A DNA stretch of 64,000 bases, taken from Devosia chinhatensis (GTDB lineage: Bacteria > Pseudomonadota > Alphaproteobacteria > Rhizobiales > Devosiaceae). The stretch spans positions 62,001 to 126,000 of the forward strand of contig NZ_JZEY01000054.1 of NCBI RefSeq assembly GCF_000969445.1, in the 5' to 3' direction. Position numbers and translations under genes: made by a program. The notes under the pieces are model-generated. The model saw only the letters and a program-made list of their open reading frames with translations. It was not told the origin of the DNA and ran no database searches. Shown one piece after another: positions 18,184 through 28,410 of the stretch; within the stretch, counting starts at the first letter, position 1; each line of letters begins with the position of its first letter.

Positions 18184-20235
18184 CTAGATGATGCCGATTG
18201 CGGTTATGGCCATGTCGACCGCCTTGATGCCGATAAACGGCGTGACCAGGCCGCCAAGCCCGTAGATCAACAGATTGCGCGAAAGCAGCGCGGCGGCACC
18301 CACCGGACGGTATTTCACGCCCCGCAGGGCAAGGGGGATCAGTGCCACGATGATCAGCGCGTTGAAGATCACGGCCGAAAGAATGGCCGATTGCGGCGAA
18401 CTGAGACCCATGACGTTCAGGGTGCCAAGACCCGGATAGGTTGCGACGAACAGTGCCGGGATGATGGCGAAGTATTTGGCAACGTCATTGGCGATGGAGA
18501 AGGTCGTCAGTGCGCCGCGGGTCATCAGGATCTGCTTGCCGATCTCGACGATCTCGATGAGCTTGGTGGGGCTGCTGTCGAGATCCACCATATTGCCGGC
18601 CTCGCGCGCCGCCTGGGTGCCTGATTGCATGGCAACGCCCACATCGGCCTGGGCCAGCGCCGGCGCGTCATTGGTGCCATCGCCGCACATGGCGACGAGG
18701 CGGCCGCCGGTCTGCTCCTGGCGGATGTAATCGAGCTTCTGTTCCGGGGTGGCTTCTGCCAGGAAATCATCGACACCGGCCTCGGACGCTATGGCAGCGG
18801 CGGTAACGGGATTGTCGCCGGTGATCATCACCGTGCGGATGCCCATGGCGCGCAGGGCGGCAAAGCGCTCCTTGATGCCGGGCTTGACGACGTCCTTGAG
18901 ATGGACGACCCCGAGCAGCCGGTCGGCTTCCCCCACGGCCAGCGGCGTGCCGCCGGAGCGGGCAATGACCTCGACAGCCTTGTTGAACTCCGCGCCCGCT
19001 TGGGTCCGGTCGAGACCGACGAACCGCAGGACAGCATCGACCGCGCCCTTGCGGATCCGACGCCCTTCCACATCGACACCCGAAAGGCGCGTCTGGGCCG
19101 AGAACGGGATGAACGTCCTTGCCACGCCTGCCTGGGTTGGTTCAACGACGCGATACTCGTCGCGAGCCAGGGCGACGATGGAGCGCCCCTCGGCCGTTTC
19201 GTCGGCAAGACTGGCCAGCAGGACCGCCTCGGCAAGATCGCGCTCACTGACACCGGCCACAGGCAGGAACTCGGAGGCCATGCGATTGCCAAAGGTGATG
19301 GTGCCGGTCTTGTCGAGCAGGAGCGTATCGACATCGCCCGCCGCTTCCACGGCCCGACCGGAGGTGGCGATGACGTTAAAGCGGATCAGCCGGTCCATGC
19401 CGGCAATGCCGATAGACGAGAGCAGGCCGCCGATAGTGGTTGGGATCAGCGTTACCAGCAAAGCCGCCAGGACTGCCACGGAGAGATCGGTGCCCGAATA
19501 GAGCGCCAGTCCGTAAAGCGTGACCACTGCTATAAGGAAGATCAGCGTCAGGCCCGAAAGCAGGATCGACAGCGCGATCTCGTTGGGAGTCTTCTGCCGC
19601 TGCGCGCCTTCGATCAGTCCGATCATGCGATCGACAAAGCTTTCGCCCGGCCGCGTGGTGATCCGCACCTTGAGCCAGTCGGAAATCACCTGCGTGCCGC
19701 CGGTCACGGCCGAACGGTCGCCGCCCGCTTCGCGAACGACGGGTGCCGATTCGCCGGTTATCGCGCTTTCATTGACCGAGGCCACACCTTCGATGATCTC
19801 ACCATCGCCCGGTACGATGTCATTGGTTTCGACGATCACGATGTCGCCGACTTTAAGGGTCGTCGCCGCCACGACTTCACTGGAATGATCGCCCGGGCGG
19901 TCCGGGAACAGCAGCTTTTTGGCAATAAGGTCAGTCTTGGAGCGGCGCAGGCTTTCGGCCTGCGCCTTGCCACGACCCTCGGCCACGGCCTCGGCAAAGG
20001 TGGCGAAAAGCACGGTGAACCACAGCCAGAGCGCGATCTGGACAGAGAAGGAAAGCGTTTCACCGCCCCCGATCAGCTCCTGCACCGACATGGCTGTGAC
20101 GAGGACAGCGACGATCTCGGTAACGAAGATCACCGGATTGCGGATGAGCTGGCGCGGATCGAGCTTGATGACCGCATCCTTGAGCGCCGGGACCAGAATA
20201 GCCGGGCTGAAGATTGATATGGAAGCATTGGACAT
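18184..20235 (-). CDS. kdpB: Potassium-transporting ATPase ATP-binding subunit KdpB
   Basis: The 683-residue P-type ATPase has the phosphorylation motif [11 protein letters not shown], the TGES motif in the actuator domain ([11 protein letters not shown]), and the hinge motif [18 protein letters not shown]. It hydrolyses ATP to drive K+ uptake through KdpA. ATG 20235 (MSNASISIF) is preferred, with AAGGA upstream; a TTG 33 bp earlier would overlap the kdpA end. Confidence 0.97.
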   Translation of the reverse strand: MSNASISIFSPAILVPALKDAVIKLDPRQLIRNPVIFVTEIVAVLVTAMSVQELIGGGETLSFSVQIALWLWFTVLFATFAEAVAEGRGKAQAESLRRSKTDLIAKKLLFPDRPGDHSSEVVAATTLKVGDIVIVETNDIVPGDGEIIEGVASVNESAITGESAPVVREAGGDRSAVTGGTQVISDWLKVRITTRPGESFVDRMIGLIEGAQRQKTPNEIALSILLSGLTLIFLIAVVTLYGLALYSGTDLSVAVLAALLVTLIPTTIGGLLSSIGIAGMDRLIRFNVIATSGRAVEAAGDVDTLLLDKTGTITFGNRMASEFLPVAGVSERDLAEAVLLASLADETAEGRSIVALARDEYRVVEPTQAGVARTFIPFSAQTRLSGVDVEGRRIRKGAVDAVLRFVGLDRTQAGAEFNKAVEVIARSGGTPLAVGEADRLLGVVHLKDVVKPGIKERFAALRAMGIRTVMITGDNPVTAAAIASEAGVDDFLAEATPEQKLDYIRQEQTGGRLVAMCGDGTNDAPALAQADVGVAMQSGTQAAREAGNMVDLDSSPTKLIEIVEIGKQILMTRGALTTFSIANDVAKYFAIIPALFVATYPGLGTLNVMGLSSPQSAILSAVIFNALIIVALIPLALRGVKYRPVGAAALLSRNLLIYGLGGLVTPFIGIKAVDMAITAIGII

Positions 20236-20248
20236 GTGAGGAGGGTCC

Positions 20249-21958
20249 TTAAAAGCTCTGCCCGGCAAGCATGGCGAAATGCTCGGCGATGGGCCCGAGA
20301 GCCAGGGCCGGGAAGAATTGCAGCCCGCCCATGATGAGGATGATGCCGATCAGGAGGCCGACAAAGAGCGGCCGGTCGGTGGGGAAAGTGCCCGAGGACG
20401 CTTCTGCCCGGGGCTTGGCTGCCAGCGAGCCGGCAATGGCCAGCACCGGCACGATATAGGCGAAACGCCCCAGCAACATGGCCAGCGCCAGAGTGGTGTT
20501 GTACCAGGGCGTGTTGCCGGTGAGCCCCCCAAAGGCTGAGCCGTTATTGCCGGCGGCCGAGCTGAAGGCGTAGAGGATTTCACTAAGCCCATGCGGGCCG
20601 GGCGTGGTGATCGAACCGACACCGAATTCGGCGACGGCAGAGACCGCTGTGAAGCCCAGGATGGCGAGCGGCAGGATGAGCACGGCCAGCATGGCTAGCT
20701 TCATCTCGCGCGCCTCGATCTTCTTGCCCAAAAATTCCGGCGTGCGCCCGACCATGAGCCCGGCCACGAAGACGGCGAGAATGGCAAATACGATCATGCC
20801 GTAAAGGCCTGACCCGACGCCGCCCGGCAGAACCTCGCCCAACTGGATCAGGAACATCGGTACAAGGCCACCCAAAGGGGTGAGCGAGGAATGCATGGCG
20901 TTGACGCCGCCATTGGATAGGCCGGTGGTGACGGTGCCGTAGAGCGCGCTCATGGCCTGACCGAAGCGCACCTCCTTGCCCTCCATATTGCCCTGCAGCG
21001 CATCCACGCCGACCGCATGCAGAACCGGATTGCCTCCCGTTTCGGCCCAGTACACCAAGCCGATCCCTGTGGTCAGCAAGACAATCGTGACCGCGATCAG
21101 CGCCCAGCCCTGGCGGCGACTGCCCACCATCTGGCCGAAGGCGTAGACCAAAGCCAGCGAGACGGAGAGCATCGCGATGATGTTGAGATAGTTGGAGAAA
21201 GCGCTCGGATTCTCGAACGGATGGGCAGCGTTGACATTGAAGAAGCCGCCGCCATTGGTGCCGAGCTGCTTGATCGCCTCCTGGCTGGCGACCGGCCCGG
21301 TGGCGATGGTCTGCTGCGCGCCCTCCAGGGTGGTGGCGACAAAGCTGGCATCCAGGCTTTGCGGCAGGCCCATGGCAATGAAAGCAAGCGTGACCACAAG
21401 AGACAGCGGCAGCAGGACATAGAGCGTGGCGCGCGTCATATCGACCCAGAAATTGCCCAGCTCGGACACCTTGGAGCGCACCAAGGCGCGGCTGACGGCG
21501 ATGGCGACGGCCATGCCGGTGGCGGCGGAGAGGAAGTTCTGTACCGTCAGGCCGGCCATCTGGCTGAAATGGCTCATGGTGCTCTCGCCACCATAATTCT
21601 GCCAGTTGGTATTGGTGACGAAACTCACCGCCGTATTAAAGGCGAGGTCAGGTGGCAGACCCGCAAAACCCTGCGGGTTGAGCGGCAGCAGGTGCTGCAG
21701 GCGCAGCATGCCATAAAGCGCCAGGAAGCCGGCCAGGCTGAAGGCCAGAACCGCCAGAGCATAACCCAGCCAGCCCTGCTCCTTGTCCGCCCGAATGCCG
21801 GCAATGCGATAAAGTCCGGTCTCGATGGGAGCCAGCACAGGTGAAAGCCAGGTGCGATCGCCTGAAAATACGCGCGCCATATAGAGCCCAAGCGGCTTGA
21901 CGAGCAGCAGGACTGCAATCAGCACCAAGCCAATTTGCAGCCATCCGAAAATGGTCAT
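20249..21958 (-). CDS. kdpA: Potassium-transporting ATPase potassium-binding subunit KdpA
   Basis: The 569-residue, ten-or-more-helix channel-like subunit has the selectivity-filter-type segments [54 protein letters not shown] and [13 protein letters not shown], which correspond to the four P-loops of KdpA. It forms the K+ entry path of KdpFABC. RBS GGAGA precedes ATG 21958; kdpF ends 13 bp upstream. Confidence 0.97.
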   Translation of the reverse strand: MTIFGWLQIGLVLIAVLLLVKPLGLYMARVFSGDRTWLSPVLAPIETGLYRIAGIRADKEQGWLGYALAVLAFSLAGFLALYGMLRLQHLLPLNPQGFAGLPPDLAFNTAVSFVTNTNWQNYGGESTMSHFSQMAGLTVQNFLSAATGMAVAIAVSRALVRSKVSELGNFWVDMTRATLYVLLPLSLVVTLAFIAMGLPQSLDASFVATTLEGAQQTIATGPVASQEAIKQLGTNGGGFFNVNAAHPFENPSAFSNYLNIIAMLSVSLALVYAFGQMVGSRRQGWALIAVTIVLLTTGIGLVYWAETGGNPVLHAVGVDALQGNMEGKEVRFGQAMSALYGTVTTGLSNGGVNAMHSSLTPLGGLVPMFLIQLGEVLPGGVGSGLYGMIVFAILAVFVAGLMVGRTPEFLGKKIEAREMKLAMLAVLILPLAILGFTAVSAVAEFGVGSITTPGPHGLSEILYAFSSAAGNNGSAFGGLTGNTPWYNTTLALAMLLGRFAYIVPVLAIAGSLAAKPRAEASSGTFPTDRPLFVGLLIGIILIMGGLQFFPALALGPIAEHFAMLAGQSF

Positions 21959-21971
21959 GAGAAGTCTCCGC

Positions 21972-22052
21972 TCAGAACTGCTCGGGACGCATCAGCGTCA
22001 CGATGAGGAAGACTGCGATCGCAAGCGCGACGACAAAAGCGATGAGCAGCAT
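21972..22052 (-). CDS. kdpF: Potassium-transporting ATPase small subunit KdpF
   Basis: The gene encodes a 26-residue hydrophobic peptide: start [12 protein letters not shown], a single membrane helix, and the typical KdpF C-terminus LMRPEQF. Its position directly before kdpA is canonical. KdpF is a lipid-like stabiliser of the KdpABC complex. It begins 7 bp after another tiny ORF. Confidence 0.9.
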   Translation of the reverse strand: MLLIAFVVALAIAVFLIVTLMRPEQF

Positions 22053-22059
22053 GGCGCCC

Positions 22060-22143
22060 TCACAGACGGTCGAGGGCGAAGGCATAGGCTGCAAGGGCAG
22101 CAAGCATGCCGGCGCCCAGGAGGATGAACAAAAGATCAAGCAT
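22060..22143 (-). CDS. Tiny hydrophobic ORF at head of kdp operon (27 residues)
   Basis: A clean ATG-to-TGA frame encodes a 27-residue peptide beginning MLDLLFILLGAGML and ending YAFALDRL. It is predicted to be one membrane helix with a short charged end. It sits 7 bp before kdpF in the same strand and would be the first cistron of the kdp mRNA. I recall similar short peptides ahead of kdpF in other alphaproteobacteria but assign no function; a second accessory micro-subunit or a translational leader are both possible. Confidence 0.6.
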   Translation of the reverse strand: MLDLLFILLGAGMLAALAAYAFALDRL

Positions 22144-22421
22144 GGCAGTGTCTCCAATCAGGAGCATTGCAATGCGCGCTCAGCCCATCAGCTTTCCATT
22201 CGGAATGGGGCTGTCCGGCATAAGAATTTCATAAAGATTGGGTGACGCGGCTTGGCACAATCAACCAAGGCTTGTTGAGCTGCGAGACAAGCGCTGTTGG
22301 ATGCCAAGTCCAGCGGCACGCTTCCTCATAAGCTGGCACTGTATCTCTTGCGTTCGGATGAGCGTGCACAGTGAAATCCTCTCATCATCGGCCGCTTCGA
22401 GTGACGTCTGGAGCTTTGGCG

Positions 22422-25400
22422 CTAACCCCCCAGGGCTTTCCGAAGGCGGCGGGAGAGTGTTTGAATGATGCTCGTCGCGATATCCATATGCGAAGCGATG
22501 AGCGTTTCGAGGTGCGCCTGGGACAGCGCGAGTATGTGGCTGGCCTCGCGCGCCACGACGTCGGCGGATCTGGGCTGGGGGTCGAAGGCGGCAAGCTCGC
22601 CTGCGACGTCGAACCGGCCAAGGCGCGCAATTTCGACGCCTTTGCGCTCCACGCCGAGACTGCCATTGACCACGATGTAGAGAGTGGTGCCCATGCTGCC
22701 GGCAGCGATCAATGCCTGGCCAGGGTCGAGGAAGAGCTCTTCGACGACGGGCGCGAATTCAGCGAGATAGACGTCCTCGATACCGGCGAAGAGATCGACG
22801 GATTTCAGGATCATCACCTTTTCCAAGACATCCAAGGACTGCGTCCCCCTGATTTTGCTGCCCGGTGGGGCAAGGTTGGCGAGGCAAAGCCGCGACCAGG
22901 CCGATAAAGGAATTGGTCCGGCCTGCAGCCAGGCCACGCATTGGCCGAGCTCGTCCGGGACCGCAGATGCCAGCGCGGCAAGACGGCGGCTGTCGCCCAT
23001 ATTCTCCGCGCCGCCAAGGGCCAGCAGCGCAGCCGGGCGCAATCGCGGCGGCAGGGCGAGCTCGAAATGCTCGTCGGCATAGCCCGGGTCGCCTGAGCCG
23101 AACCGCATGACGCTGGCAAAGGCGGGCCGCCTGCCCACCAGATGCGGATCGCAGATCATGACCAGCGCGAGGGCCAGATCGAGGCGCTGGCGGGCCTCGT
23201 GCCGCAAGGCTGCGATGGCCAACCCAATGTCATCATCCGGATTCAAAACGGCAATGGCGCGCGCCAGGTGTACTGCCTGATCTATGAGGATTTCGGCGCG
23301 GGCGTGCGCCAGGCGCCGAGGGAGGAGCAAGGCGCGGCCCCATATCTTGGACATGGCGGAGAGAGCCACCGCCGGGTCCGCCTTAAGCGCAAGACCGATG
23401 AGGCAGGTTTGCGCGGCAGGATCATCGATGCGGGCCAGCGCCGTGACGCAGAGGCGCTGCATGGCAGGGTCGCCCCCGGCAGTCGCGCCTTGGAGAACGT
23501 CGAGACCCGGCGCGCCGAAGCTGCCCACAGCCGACAGCAGAGGCGGCAAGTCCTGGGATGGGCATGCGGGATCTGACAGCCTTTCCGTGAGACCGTCGAG
23601 CAAAATGGGAGCTCCATGGCCAGCTGCTATTCTATAGGCCAGATGGCGCGTTGTGGCGTCGGGATCGCCAAGGCGCAAGGCGATGGCCTCGACGACCTCT
23701 TGATCACGACTGTCTGCGAGCACTTGAAGGGCATCGCAGCGGATCTGCGGATGCGGATCCTCAAGATCTTGAAGGAAAGCGCGCGTAGCAGCCCCACCCT
23801 CTGCTCCGCCCATGGCGATGAGAGCCCTCGCGCGTGCCAGATGCTCGGCCCTGCTTTGGGGCTCAAAAGTCGTTATGGCGGCAAGAGCAACCGGATCGGC
23901 GGCGGCCGACAACGCCGCGAGCAGCATGGGGCGGAGACCCGCCTCTGCCCAGGGCAGAAGCGCCGCCAGCTGCGGGGCGAGCCCAGCTCCGGCGAAATCC
24001 TGCGGATGGGACAGGATGACTTTATCAAGATCGTGGCTGCGCCCCAACAAATCGGGCAGCACGGTGCGGTAAGCCTGGACGTCACGGCTGCGGATGATGG
24101 GCAGCAGGGGGGCGGCTTCGGCAGGGTCGAGACTACGGGCACGCTCGACCAGAAGCGCAATAGCCTGCGGACTGGCAAAGACCGGTGCCGCCGGATCAAG
24201 CGTCTGGCGGCCGGTGACGGCCAGTTCGAGCGCGGTACGATAGCGCCGGCCGACGATGAGCCCGGCAATCCACCAGATGGCCAGGACCGGCGCGAGAACG
24301 ATGGCAATGTCCGCCGCGCCGATATCGGGCAGCAGGCCCGCCAGCAGCAGCAGACAGGCGGCCAGGGCAATGCCCGAGGGTTCGACGAACCCTTCGCTCA
24401 ATGTCTGGGCGCGGAAGCGAGCCGAGGCCGGCAGCGGCTGGAACAGCGCCTGTGACGCGGGGCGATAGAGGCAGAGCCGCAGGCTTTCATCGAGCACTTT
24501 CATGGCCACGACGAGGCCGAAGACCCAGGTCATGCCCCCAGCCATGCCCGAGTGAGCGAGCAGAACGGCCAAGGTGAGTACCAGAAGCGCACCGGGCAAG
24601 AGGGGAATGACGGCGGCCACGCCGAACCGTGACATGATCACGGGCGCCAGCGTGTTCGACAGCACCAGCGAGACACCGGCGGCGCTGGCGAGCGCCATGC
24701 CGATGAAGCCGGTCGCGGCTACCCCATCGGCAAAGTGGACCTGCGTTTCGATATAGAAGCTGTTGTCGATGAGGAAAAAAGCGAGGTTGGAGCACAGGGT
24801 CGCAGCGAAGATGGCTGCAATGAAGGCCTTGACCCGCCGGTTGAACGTCTGGGGCCGCAGCGGCAGGTCTGGAGTGGCGGGAAGGCCCGCCGCAGGCGCC
24901 AGACGCCGCAGGATGACGATGATGAGCGCCCCGGCCATAAGGTTGCTGGCTGCCGAAACCAGCAACAGGTCGGACGGCTGCAAGAGGACGAGAGCCAGCG
25001 GGATGGCAAGGCCGACGCCGAGCGCGCCCAACTGCTCGCCTGCGCCGATGCGGGCGAATTCGCGGCGGGCCTGGGCTATGGCGAAATACTGGTTGGCCAG
25101 ACCCCAGAAGACCAGGCTGGAGGTCATGTTCTCGATCTGGGCCCAGAGAAACGTCAGGGCCGCGACGGTCTGCGGTTCGAGACGATAGAAAAGGCTCAGT
25201 GCAACCGAAACGAGGGCGCTCGCGGCCTGCACGCCGATCAGCATGGGCACAAGCGGCAGCCGGCTTTCGAGCCGCAGGAAAACAGTGGCGACAAGGGGGC
25301 AAACCAGCGCCGTCGCGAGATAGATCCAGGCGATCCATTGCGCCGGGAAATGCGCCAGGAACAAGCCTGCTCCCGCCGTCTGCACCAGAGTGCGCGGCAA

Positions 25401-25478
25401 TCCCATGACCAGGGCCGCGAGGGCAATGAAGAGTGGCAGGCGGAGCGTGGCCGGACTGGATATAGCGGGCAAAGGCAA
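22422..25478 (-). CDS. Transporter-like (NTT/MFS) + HEAT-repeat + cyclic-nucleotide-binding fusion protein
   Basis: The 1018-residue product has three regions. Residues ~10-410 are about twelve membrane helices resembling the ATP/ADP-carrier (NTT) branch of the MFS fold. Residues ~480-850 are helical, with HEAT-like repeats (RAFLQDLEDPHPQIRCDALQ is clearest). Residues ~885-1010 form a cNMP-binding domain with a phosphate-binding cassette containing Glu961 and Arg970 (GELAAF, then PRSADVV). The start is a TTG four bases after the DUF3307 gene, without a strong RBS, so the exact N-terminus is uncertain. It is the last gene of the peptide-exporter operon; the solute is unknown and cyclic-nucleotide control of the membrane part is inferred. 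Confidence 0.75.
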   Translation of the reverse strand: MPLPAISSPATLRLPLFIALAALVMGLPRTLVQTAGAGLFLAHFPAQWIAWIYLATALVCPLVATVFLRLESRLPLVPMLIGVQAASALVSVALSLFYRLEPQTVAALTFLWAQIENMTSSLVFWGLANQYFAIAQARREFARIGAGEQLGALGVGLAIPLALVLLQPSDLLLVSAASNLMAGALIIVILRRLAPAAGLPATPDLPLRPQTFNRRVKAFIAAIFAATLCSNLAFFLIDNSFYIETQVHFADGVAATGFIGMALASAAGVSLVLSNTLAPVIMSRFGVAAVIPLLPGALLVLTLAVLLAHSGMAGGMTWVFGLVVAMKVLDESLRLCLYRPASQALFQPLPASARFRAQTLSEGFVEPSGIALAACLLLLAGLLPDIGAADIAIVLAPVLAIWWIAGLIVGRRYRTALELAVTGRQTLDPAAPVFASPQAIALLVERARSLDPAEAAPLLPIIRSRDVQAYRTVLPDLLGRSHDLDKVILSHPQDFAGAGLAPQLAALLPWAEAGLRPMLLAALSAAADPVALAAITTFEPQSRAEHLARARALIAMGGAEGGAATRAFLQDLEDPHPQIRCDALQVLADSRDQEVVEAIALRLGDPDATTRHLAYRIAAGHGAPILLDGLTERLSDPACPSQDLPPLLSAVGSFGAPGLDVLQGATAGGDPAMQRLCVTALARIDDPAAQTCLIGLALKADPAVALSAMSKIWGRALLLPRRLAHARAEILIDQAVHLARAIAVLNPDDDIGLAIAALRHEARQRLDLALALVMICDPHLVGRRPAFASVMRFGSGDPGYADEHFELALPPRLRPAALLALGGAENMGDSRRLAALASAVPDELGQCVAWLQAGPIPLSAWSRLCLANLAPPGSKIRGTQSLDVLEKVMILKSVDLFAGIEDVYLAEFAPVVEELFLDPGQALIAAGSMGTTLYIVVNGSLGVERKGVEIARLGRFDVAGELAAFDPQPRSADVVAREASHILALSQAHLETLIASHMDIATSIIQTLSRRLRKALGG

Positions 25479-25481
25479 GTC

Positions 25482-25829
25482 CTAGAAGCCGGCGAGAAAA
25501 ATCAGGATGGCAATCCAGGCAAGCTTGCAGGCGATATGTAGCGCCTGATCCTGATTGAAGGTCAGCTTGCCGGTACATTTGGCGTCATCGATGAGGGCGT
25601 GGACGACAGTTTCGGCCAGGCCGAGCCAAAGGCTGCCGGTGATCAAGCCGACAAGCCCGCCCTGAATGATCGAATGCGCCGCCAGCGCCTGATACCATGG
25701 CACACCCGGAACAGGGTTGGCGCGGTTCTTGGCGCGCGACAGGAATTCCCCCTGCAAGGGATAATCCCCCAGAGCATGGGCAAAGACCATGAGGGCGAAG
25801 AGATCGAGAAAAGGCAGGCCGGTCGTCAT
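25482..25829 (-). CDS. DUF3307 membrane protein
   Basis: The 115-residue protein has several hydrophobic helices and the DUF3307 signature: an N-terminal AHALGDYPLQGEFL (His/Asp/Gln pattern) and a later HALIDDAKC-KLTFNQDQALHIACK region. The family's function is unknown. It overlaps the upstream cNMP-domain gene by 4 bp (ATGA) and precedes the transporter fusion by 4 bp, so it is translated from the same operon mRNA. Confidence 0.8.
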   Translation of the reverse strand: MTTGLPFLDLFALMVFAHALGDYPLQGEFLSRAKNRANPVPGVPWYQALAAHSIIQGGLVGLITGSLWLGLAETVVHALIDDAKCTGKLTFNQDQALHIACKLAWIAILIFLAGF

Positions 25830-26368
25830 CTCTCGCTCCGCGCCGAGGACAGCGTGTTGAGCAGGTGTTCAAACCTTATACCGGCCAGCGACACCTGATC
25901 GAGCAAATCCTCATCCAGTTCATCCTCGACGATGGATGCCGTTGCCAGGCCGTCCGCCGATTTCATGCGCGAGGTGGTCGAGCGCAGGCGGTCGGCCAGG
26001 AAAATGGCGAGCGCACGATAAAAACGCGCGGCAAAGCCGGTATCCTCGGCCAGACGTGCCTGCACCGCCCGCTTGTCCACGGCGAGGATGGAACTGCCAG
26101 CAAGAGCGGTGACCGTGGCCGAAGGCGGCGCGGAATCGACGAAGCTCATCTCGCCCGCGATCTCGCCACGTCCGAGGCGCACCAGTTCGCCCATGCCCGA
26201 TACCGACACGCTGGCTTCTCCCGCCAGAACGAAGAAAAGGTCTGCCACCGGCTTGCCTTCGTGAATAAGCGGCTCGTCGACGGCCGCCGTCCAGGTCCGG
26301 CCGGCATTGGCCAGCCAGTCGACATCATCGTCGTTGAGCTGGCTGAGGATATAGAGAACCTTGCGCAT
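25826..26368 (-). CDS. Cyclic-nucleotide-binding-domain protein (stand-alone, no DNA-binding domain)
   Basis: The 180-residue product has a CAP-type effector domain: PLIHEGKPVADLFFVLAGEASV, then RLGRGEIAGEMSFVDSAPPSATVTAL. There is no C-terminal helix-turn-helix, so it is not a CRP/FNR regulator; the last ~50 residues are acidic helix. In the phosphate cassette Glu73 is present, but the position of the usual phosphate-binding Arg is Pro82, so ligand binding may be altered or lost. ATG 26368 was chosen for its AAGGA RBS; a TTG 15 bp upstream is weaker. Confidence 0.8.
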   Translation of the reverse strand: MRKVLYILSQLNDDDVDWLANAGRTWTAAVDEPLIHEGKPVADLFFVLAGEASVSVSGMGELVRLGRGEIAGEMSFVDSAPPSATVTALAGSSILAVDKRAVQARLAEDTGFAARFYRALAIFLADRLRSTTSRMKSADGLATASIVEDELDEDLLDQVSLAGIRFEHLLNTLSSARSER

Positions 26369-26379
26369 ATCCGTCCTTT

Positions 26380-28410
26380 TCAAAGATGCTGATCGCGGGC
26401 CAGCGCCGCAAAATGCCCGTTTTGGGCCATGAGATCGTCGAAGCGGCCGGTTTCCACCACCAGACCACCATCCAGAACCACGATGCGATCGGCGTCCCTG
26501 ATGGTGCTGAGACGATGAGCGATGACGACGCGAGTCACCTTTAGCCGCGCCAGTGTATCCACCACCTGGGCCTGGCTGCGGTTGTCGAGGGCGCTGGTGG
26601 CTTCATCGAGCAGCAGAAGCCTGGGGCGGTGCATCAGGGCCTGGGCAATGAGAATGCGCTGCCGCTGCCCACCGGACAACATGCCGCCGCCGTCTGCCAC
26701 CACAGTGTGCATGCCCATGGGCATGTTTTCGATATCTGCCACCAACCCAACCATGCGGGCGACGTCCCATGCGTCGGATATGCTGGCGCCCGTGGCACCT
26801 GCCAGATTTTCATAGAGCGATCCGGCATGGACCATGCCGTTCTGGAGCACGATGCCCACCTGCCGGCGCAGGCTGGAGAGATCCATGCCCGTGGTGGGCT
26901 TGCCGTCGAAACTGACCGTGCCCGAGATCGGCAGGTCGGAGCCGGCGAGGAGGCGCTGAATGGTCGACTTGCCGCTTCCGGAGCGGCCGACCAGCGCGAC
27001 GAACTCGCCCGCACTGATATCAAGATCAACGCCCTTCAGCACATCGGGCCCGTCAGCGTCATAGCGAAAGCGCACGGATCGCAGGCTGGCAGCGCCACTG
27101 ATCACGCCGGGATCGGCGCCCGTTTCGCGCGGTTCAGGCGGCGTCGAGATCAGTGGACGGGACCGCTCCAGCAAGGGGCCTATGGTCAGCAATTGGGTGC
27201 CGGACAGCACGAGTGCATCAATGGCCGCTGCCAGTTGCAGGAAGCTGGTGATAAAGGCCACCAATACTCCCACTGCCAGCCCTGTGGGCGGCAAGAGAGC
27301 CATGGCGCCGAAGACGACGGCGAGGCCGATCCAGACCATCCAGGACTGATGGATGGCCTGATGGGCGGCGAAACGCCGTGCGCCGTGAAAGGCGCTGCGA
27401 TAGGGGCGGCCCCGGAGCATCCATTGCTCCATGGCGGCCGGGCCGGCGGCGGCCTGGCGGATCTTGTTGATCCCCAGGATCATCTGCAGCGAAAAGCTTT
27501 CAAGACGCGTCGCCGCAACAAGCTGGCTGCGTTCGTGGGTGAGCTGGCTGAAGGTCAGTATGCCCGAGACCAGCGCGATCAAACCAATTGGCAGGGCGGC
27601 CACCAAAGCCAGGGATGGCGACAGCGTGACCAGCACGAAAAGACTTGAGGCGATGGCGGAGATGGCCAGTGTCGCAGTCACGAGGTGGGTCGAGACGATC
27701 TGCCTGATGTCCTGAAAGCGCAGGGCCTGCCCGGTTATGGACCATGCCGTATGGTTGCGGAAATAACCGAGGGGCAGGCGCAAGAGCCGGCTCATCATGG
27801 CGGATTGCAACACGATATCGAGCCGGGTCTCGAGCCGCGCCACGGCAAGGGCCCTGACTGCATCGAAGGCTGCACCAGCGAGCGCGAGCATGACCAGCAC
27901 CAGGACGATCACGCCGAGCGCAGAATAATCGCCCAAGGGCACGATGTCGGTGAGCGTATGAGCCATGGCGAGGGGAACGGCCGAAATGACCGCCGCACCC
28001 AGGGCGGCCATGGCCAGAACCGATCCGATATCCTTGCCGCCGCCCCTGACGGCGAAGCGGAAAAGACCAGAAAAATCGAGCACGGAATCGGGCAGGCGCG
28101 GATAGAGCTGCACCGCGTCGCGCGAGATGGTCGCAGCGAGCGCAGCATCGACCCTCTGCACTTTCTCGCCAAGGCGCAGGGTCCAGCGCCGGCCGCGAGG
28201 AAGCAGAGCAACCGGCGTACCATCCTGCAGCGCGCCGAGCATGGGCCAGCCGGGCCTGGTAAACCAGTCGGCGGCCAGCACGACCGGCCGGTGGGGCAAT
28301 CCCAGCGCCGTCAGAGGCGATGCGCCGTTGGGGTGCCGCGTGGTTTCTGGCAAGGTGTGGCCCATGGCCTTGAGGACGACCGCAATGGCGGCGAGATGCG
28401 GATCGCTCAT
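26380..28410 (-). CDS. NHLP-type bacteriocin export ABC protein (permease/ATPase, no active peptidase)
   Basis: The 676-residue product has an N-terminal ~130-residue soluble domain without a catalytic Cys, a six-helix ABC transmembrane domain (~135-420), and an ATPase domain with Walker A GRSGSGKST, signature LSGGQRQRILIAQAL, Walker B LLLLDEATSALD and H-loop VIAHRLSTI. It fits the ATP-binding partner of paired NHLM/NHLP exporters, in which one subunit carries the C39 peptidase and this one a degenerate domain. It overlaps the C39 exporter by 4 bp, suggesting that a heterodimer is made. Confidence 0.85.
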   Translation of the reverse strand: MSDPHLAAIAVVLKAMGHTLPETTRHPNGASPLTALGLPHRPVVLAADWFTRPGWPMLGALQDGTPVALLPRGRRWTLRLGEKVQRVDAALAATISRDAVQLYPRLPDSVLDFSGLFRFAVRGGGKDIGSVLAMAALGAAVISAVPLAMAHTLTDIVPLGDYSALGVIVLVLVMLALAGAAFDAVRALAVARLETRLDIVLQSAMMSRLLRLPLGYFRNHTAWSITGQALRFQDIRQIVSTHLVTATLAISAIASSLFVLVTLSPSLALVAALPIGLIALVSGILTFSQLTHERSQLVAATRLESFSLQMILGINKIRQAAAGPAAMEQWMLRGRPYRSAFHGARRFAAHQAIHQSWMVWIGLAVVFGAMALLPPTGLAVGVLVAFITSFLQLAAAIDALVLSGTQLLTIGPLLERSRPLISTPPEPRETGADPGVISGAASLRSVRFRYDADGPDVLKGVDLDISAGEFVALVGRSGSGKSTIQRLLAGSDLPISGTVSFDGKPTTGMDLSSLRRQVGIVLQNGMVHAGSLYENLAGATGASISDAWDVARMVGLVADIENMPMGMHTVVADGGGMLSGGQRQRILIAQALMHRPRLLLLDEATSALDNRSQAQVVDTLARLKVTRVVIAHRLSTIRDADRIVVLDGGLVVETGRFDDLMAQNGHFAALARDQHL

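Noticed and set aside
18625..20217. 530-codon plus-strand frame opposite kdpB
   Set aside because: Antisense to a gene with all P-type ATPase motifs; composition is typical of shadow frames.
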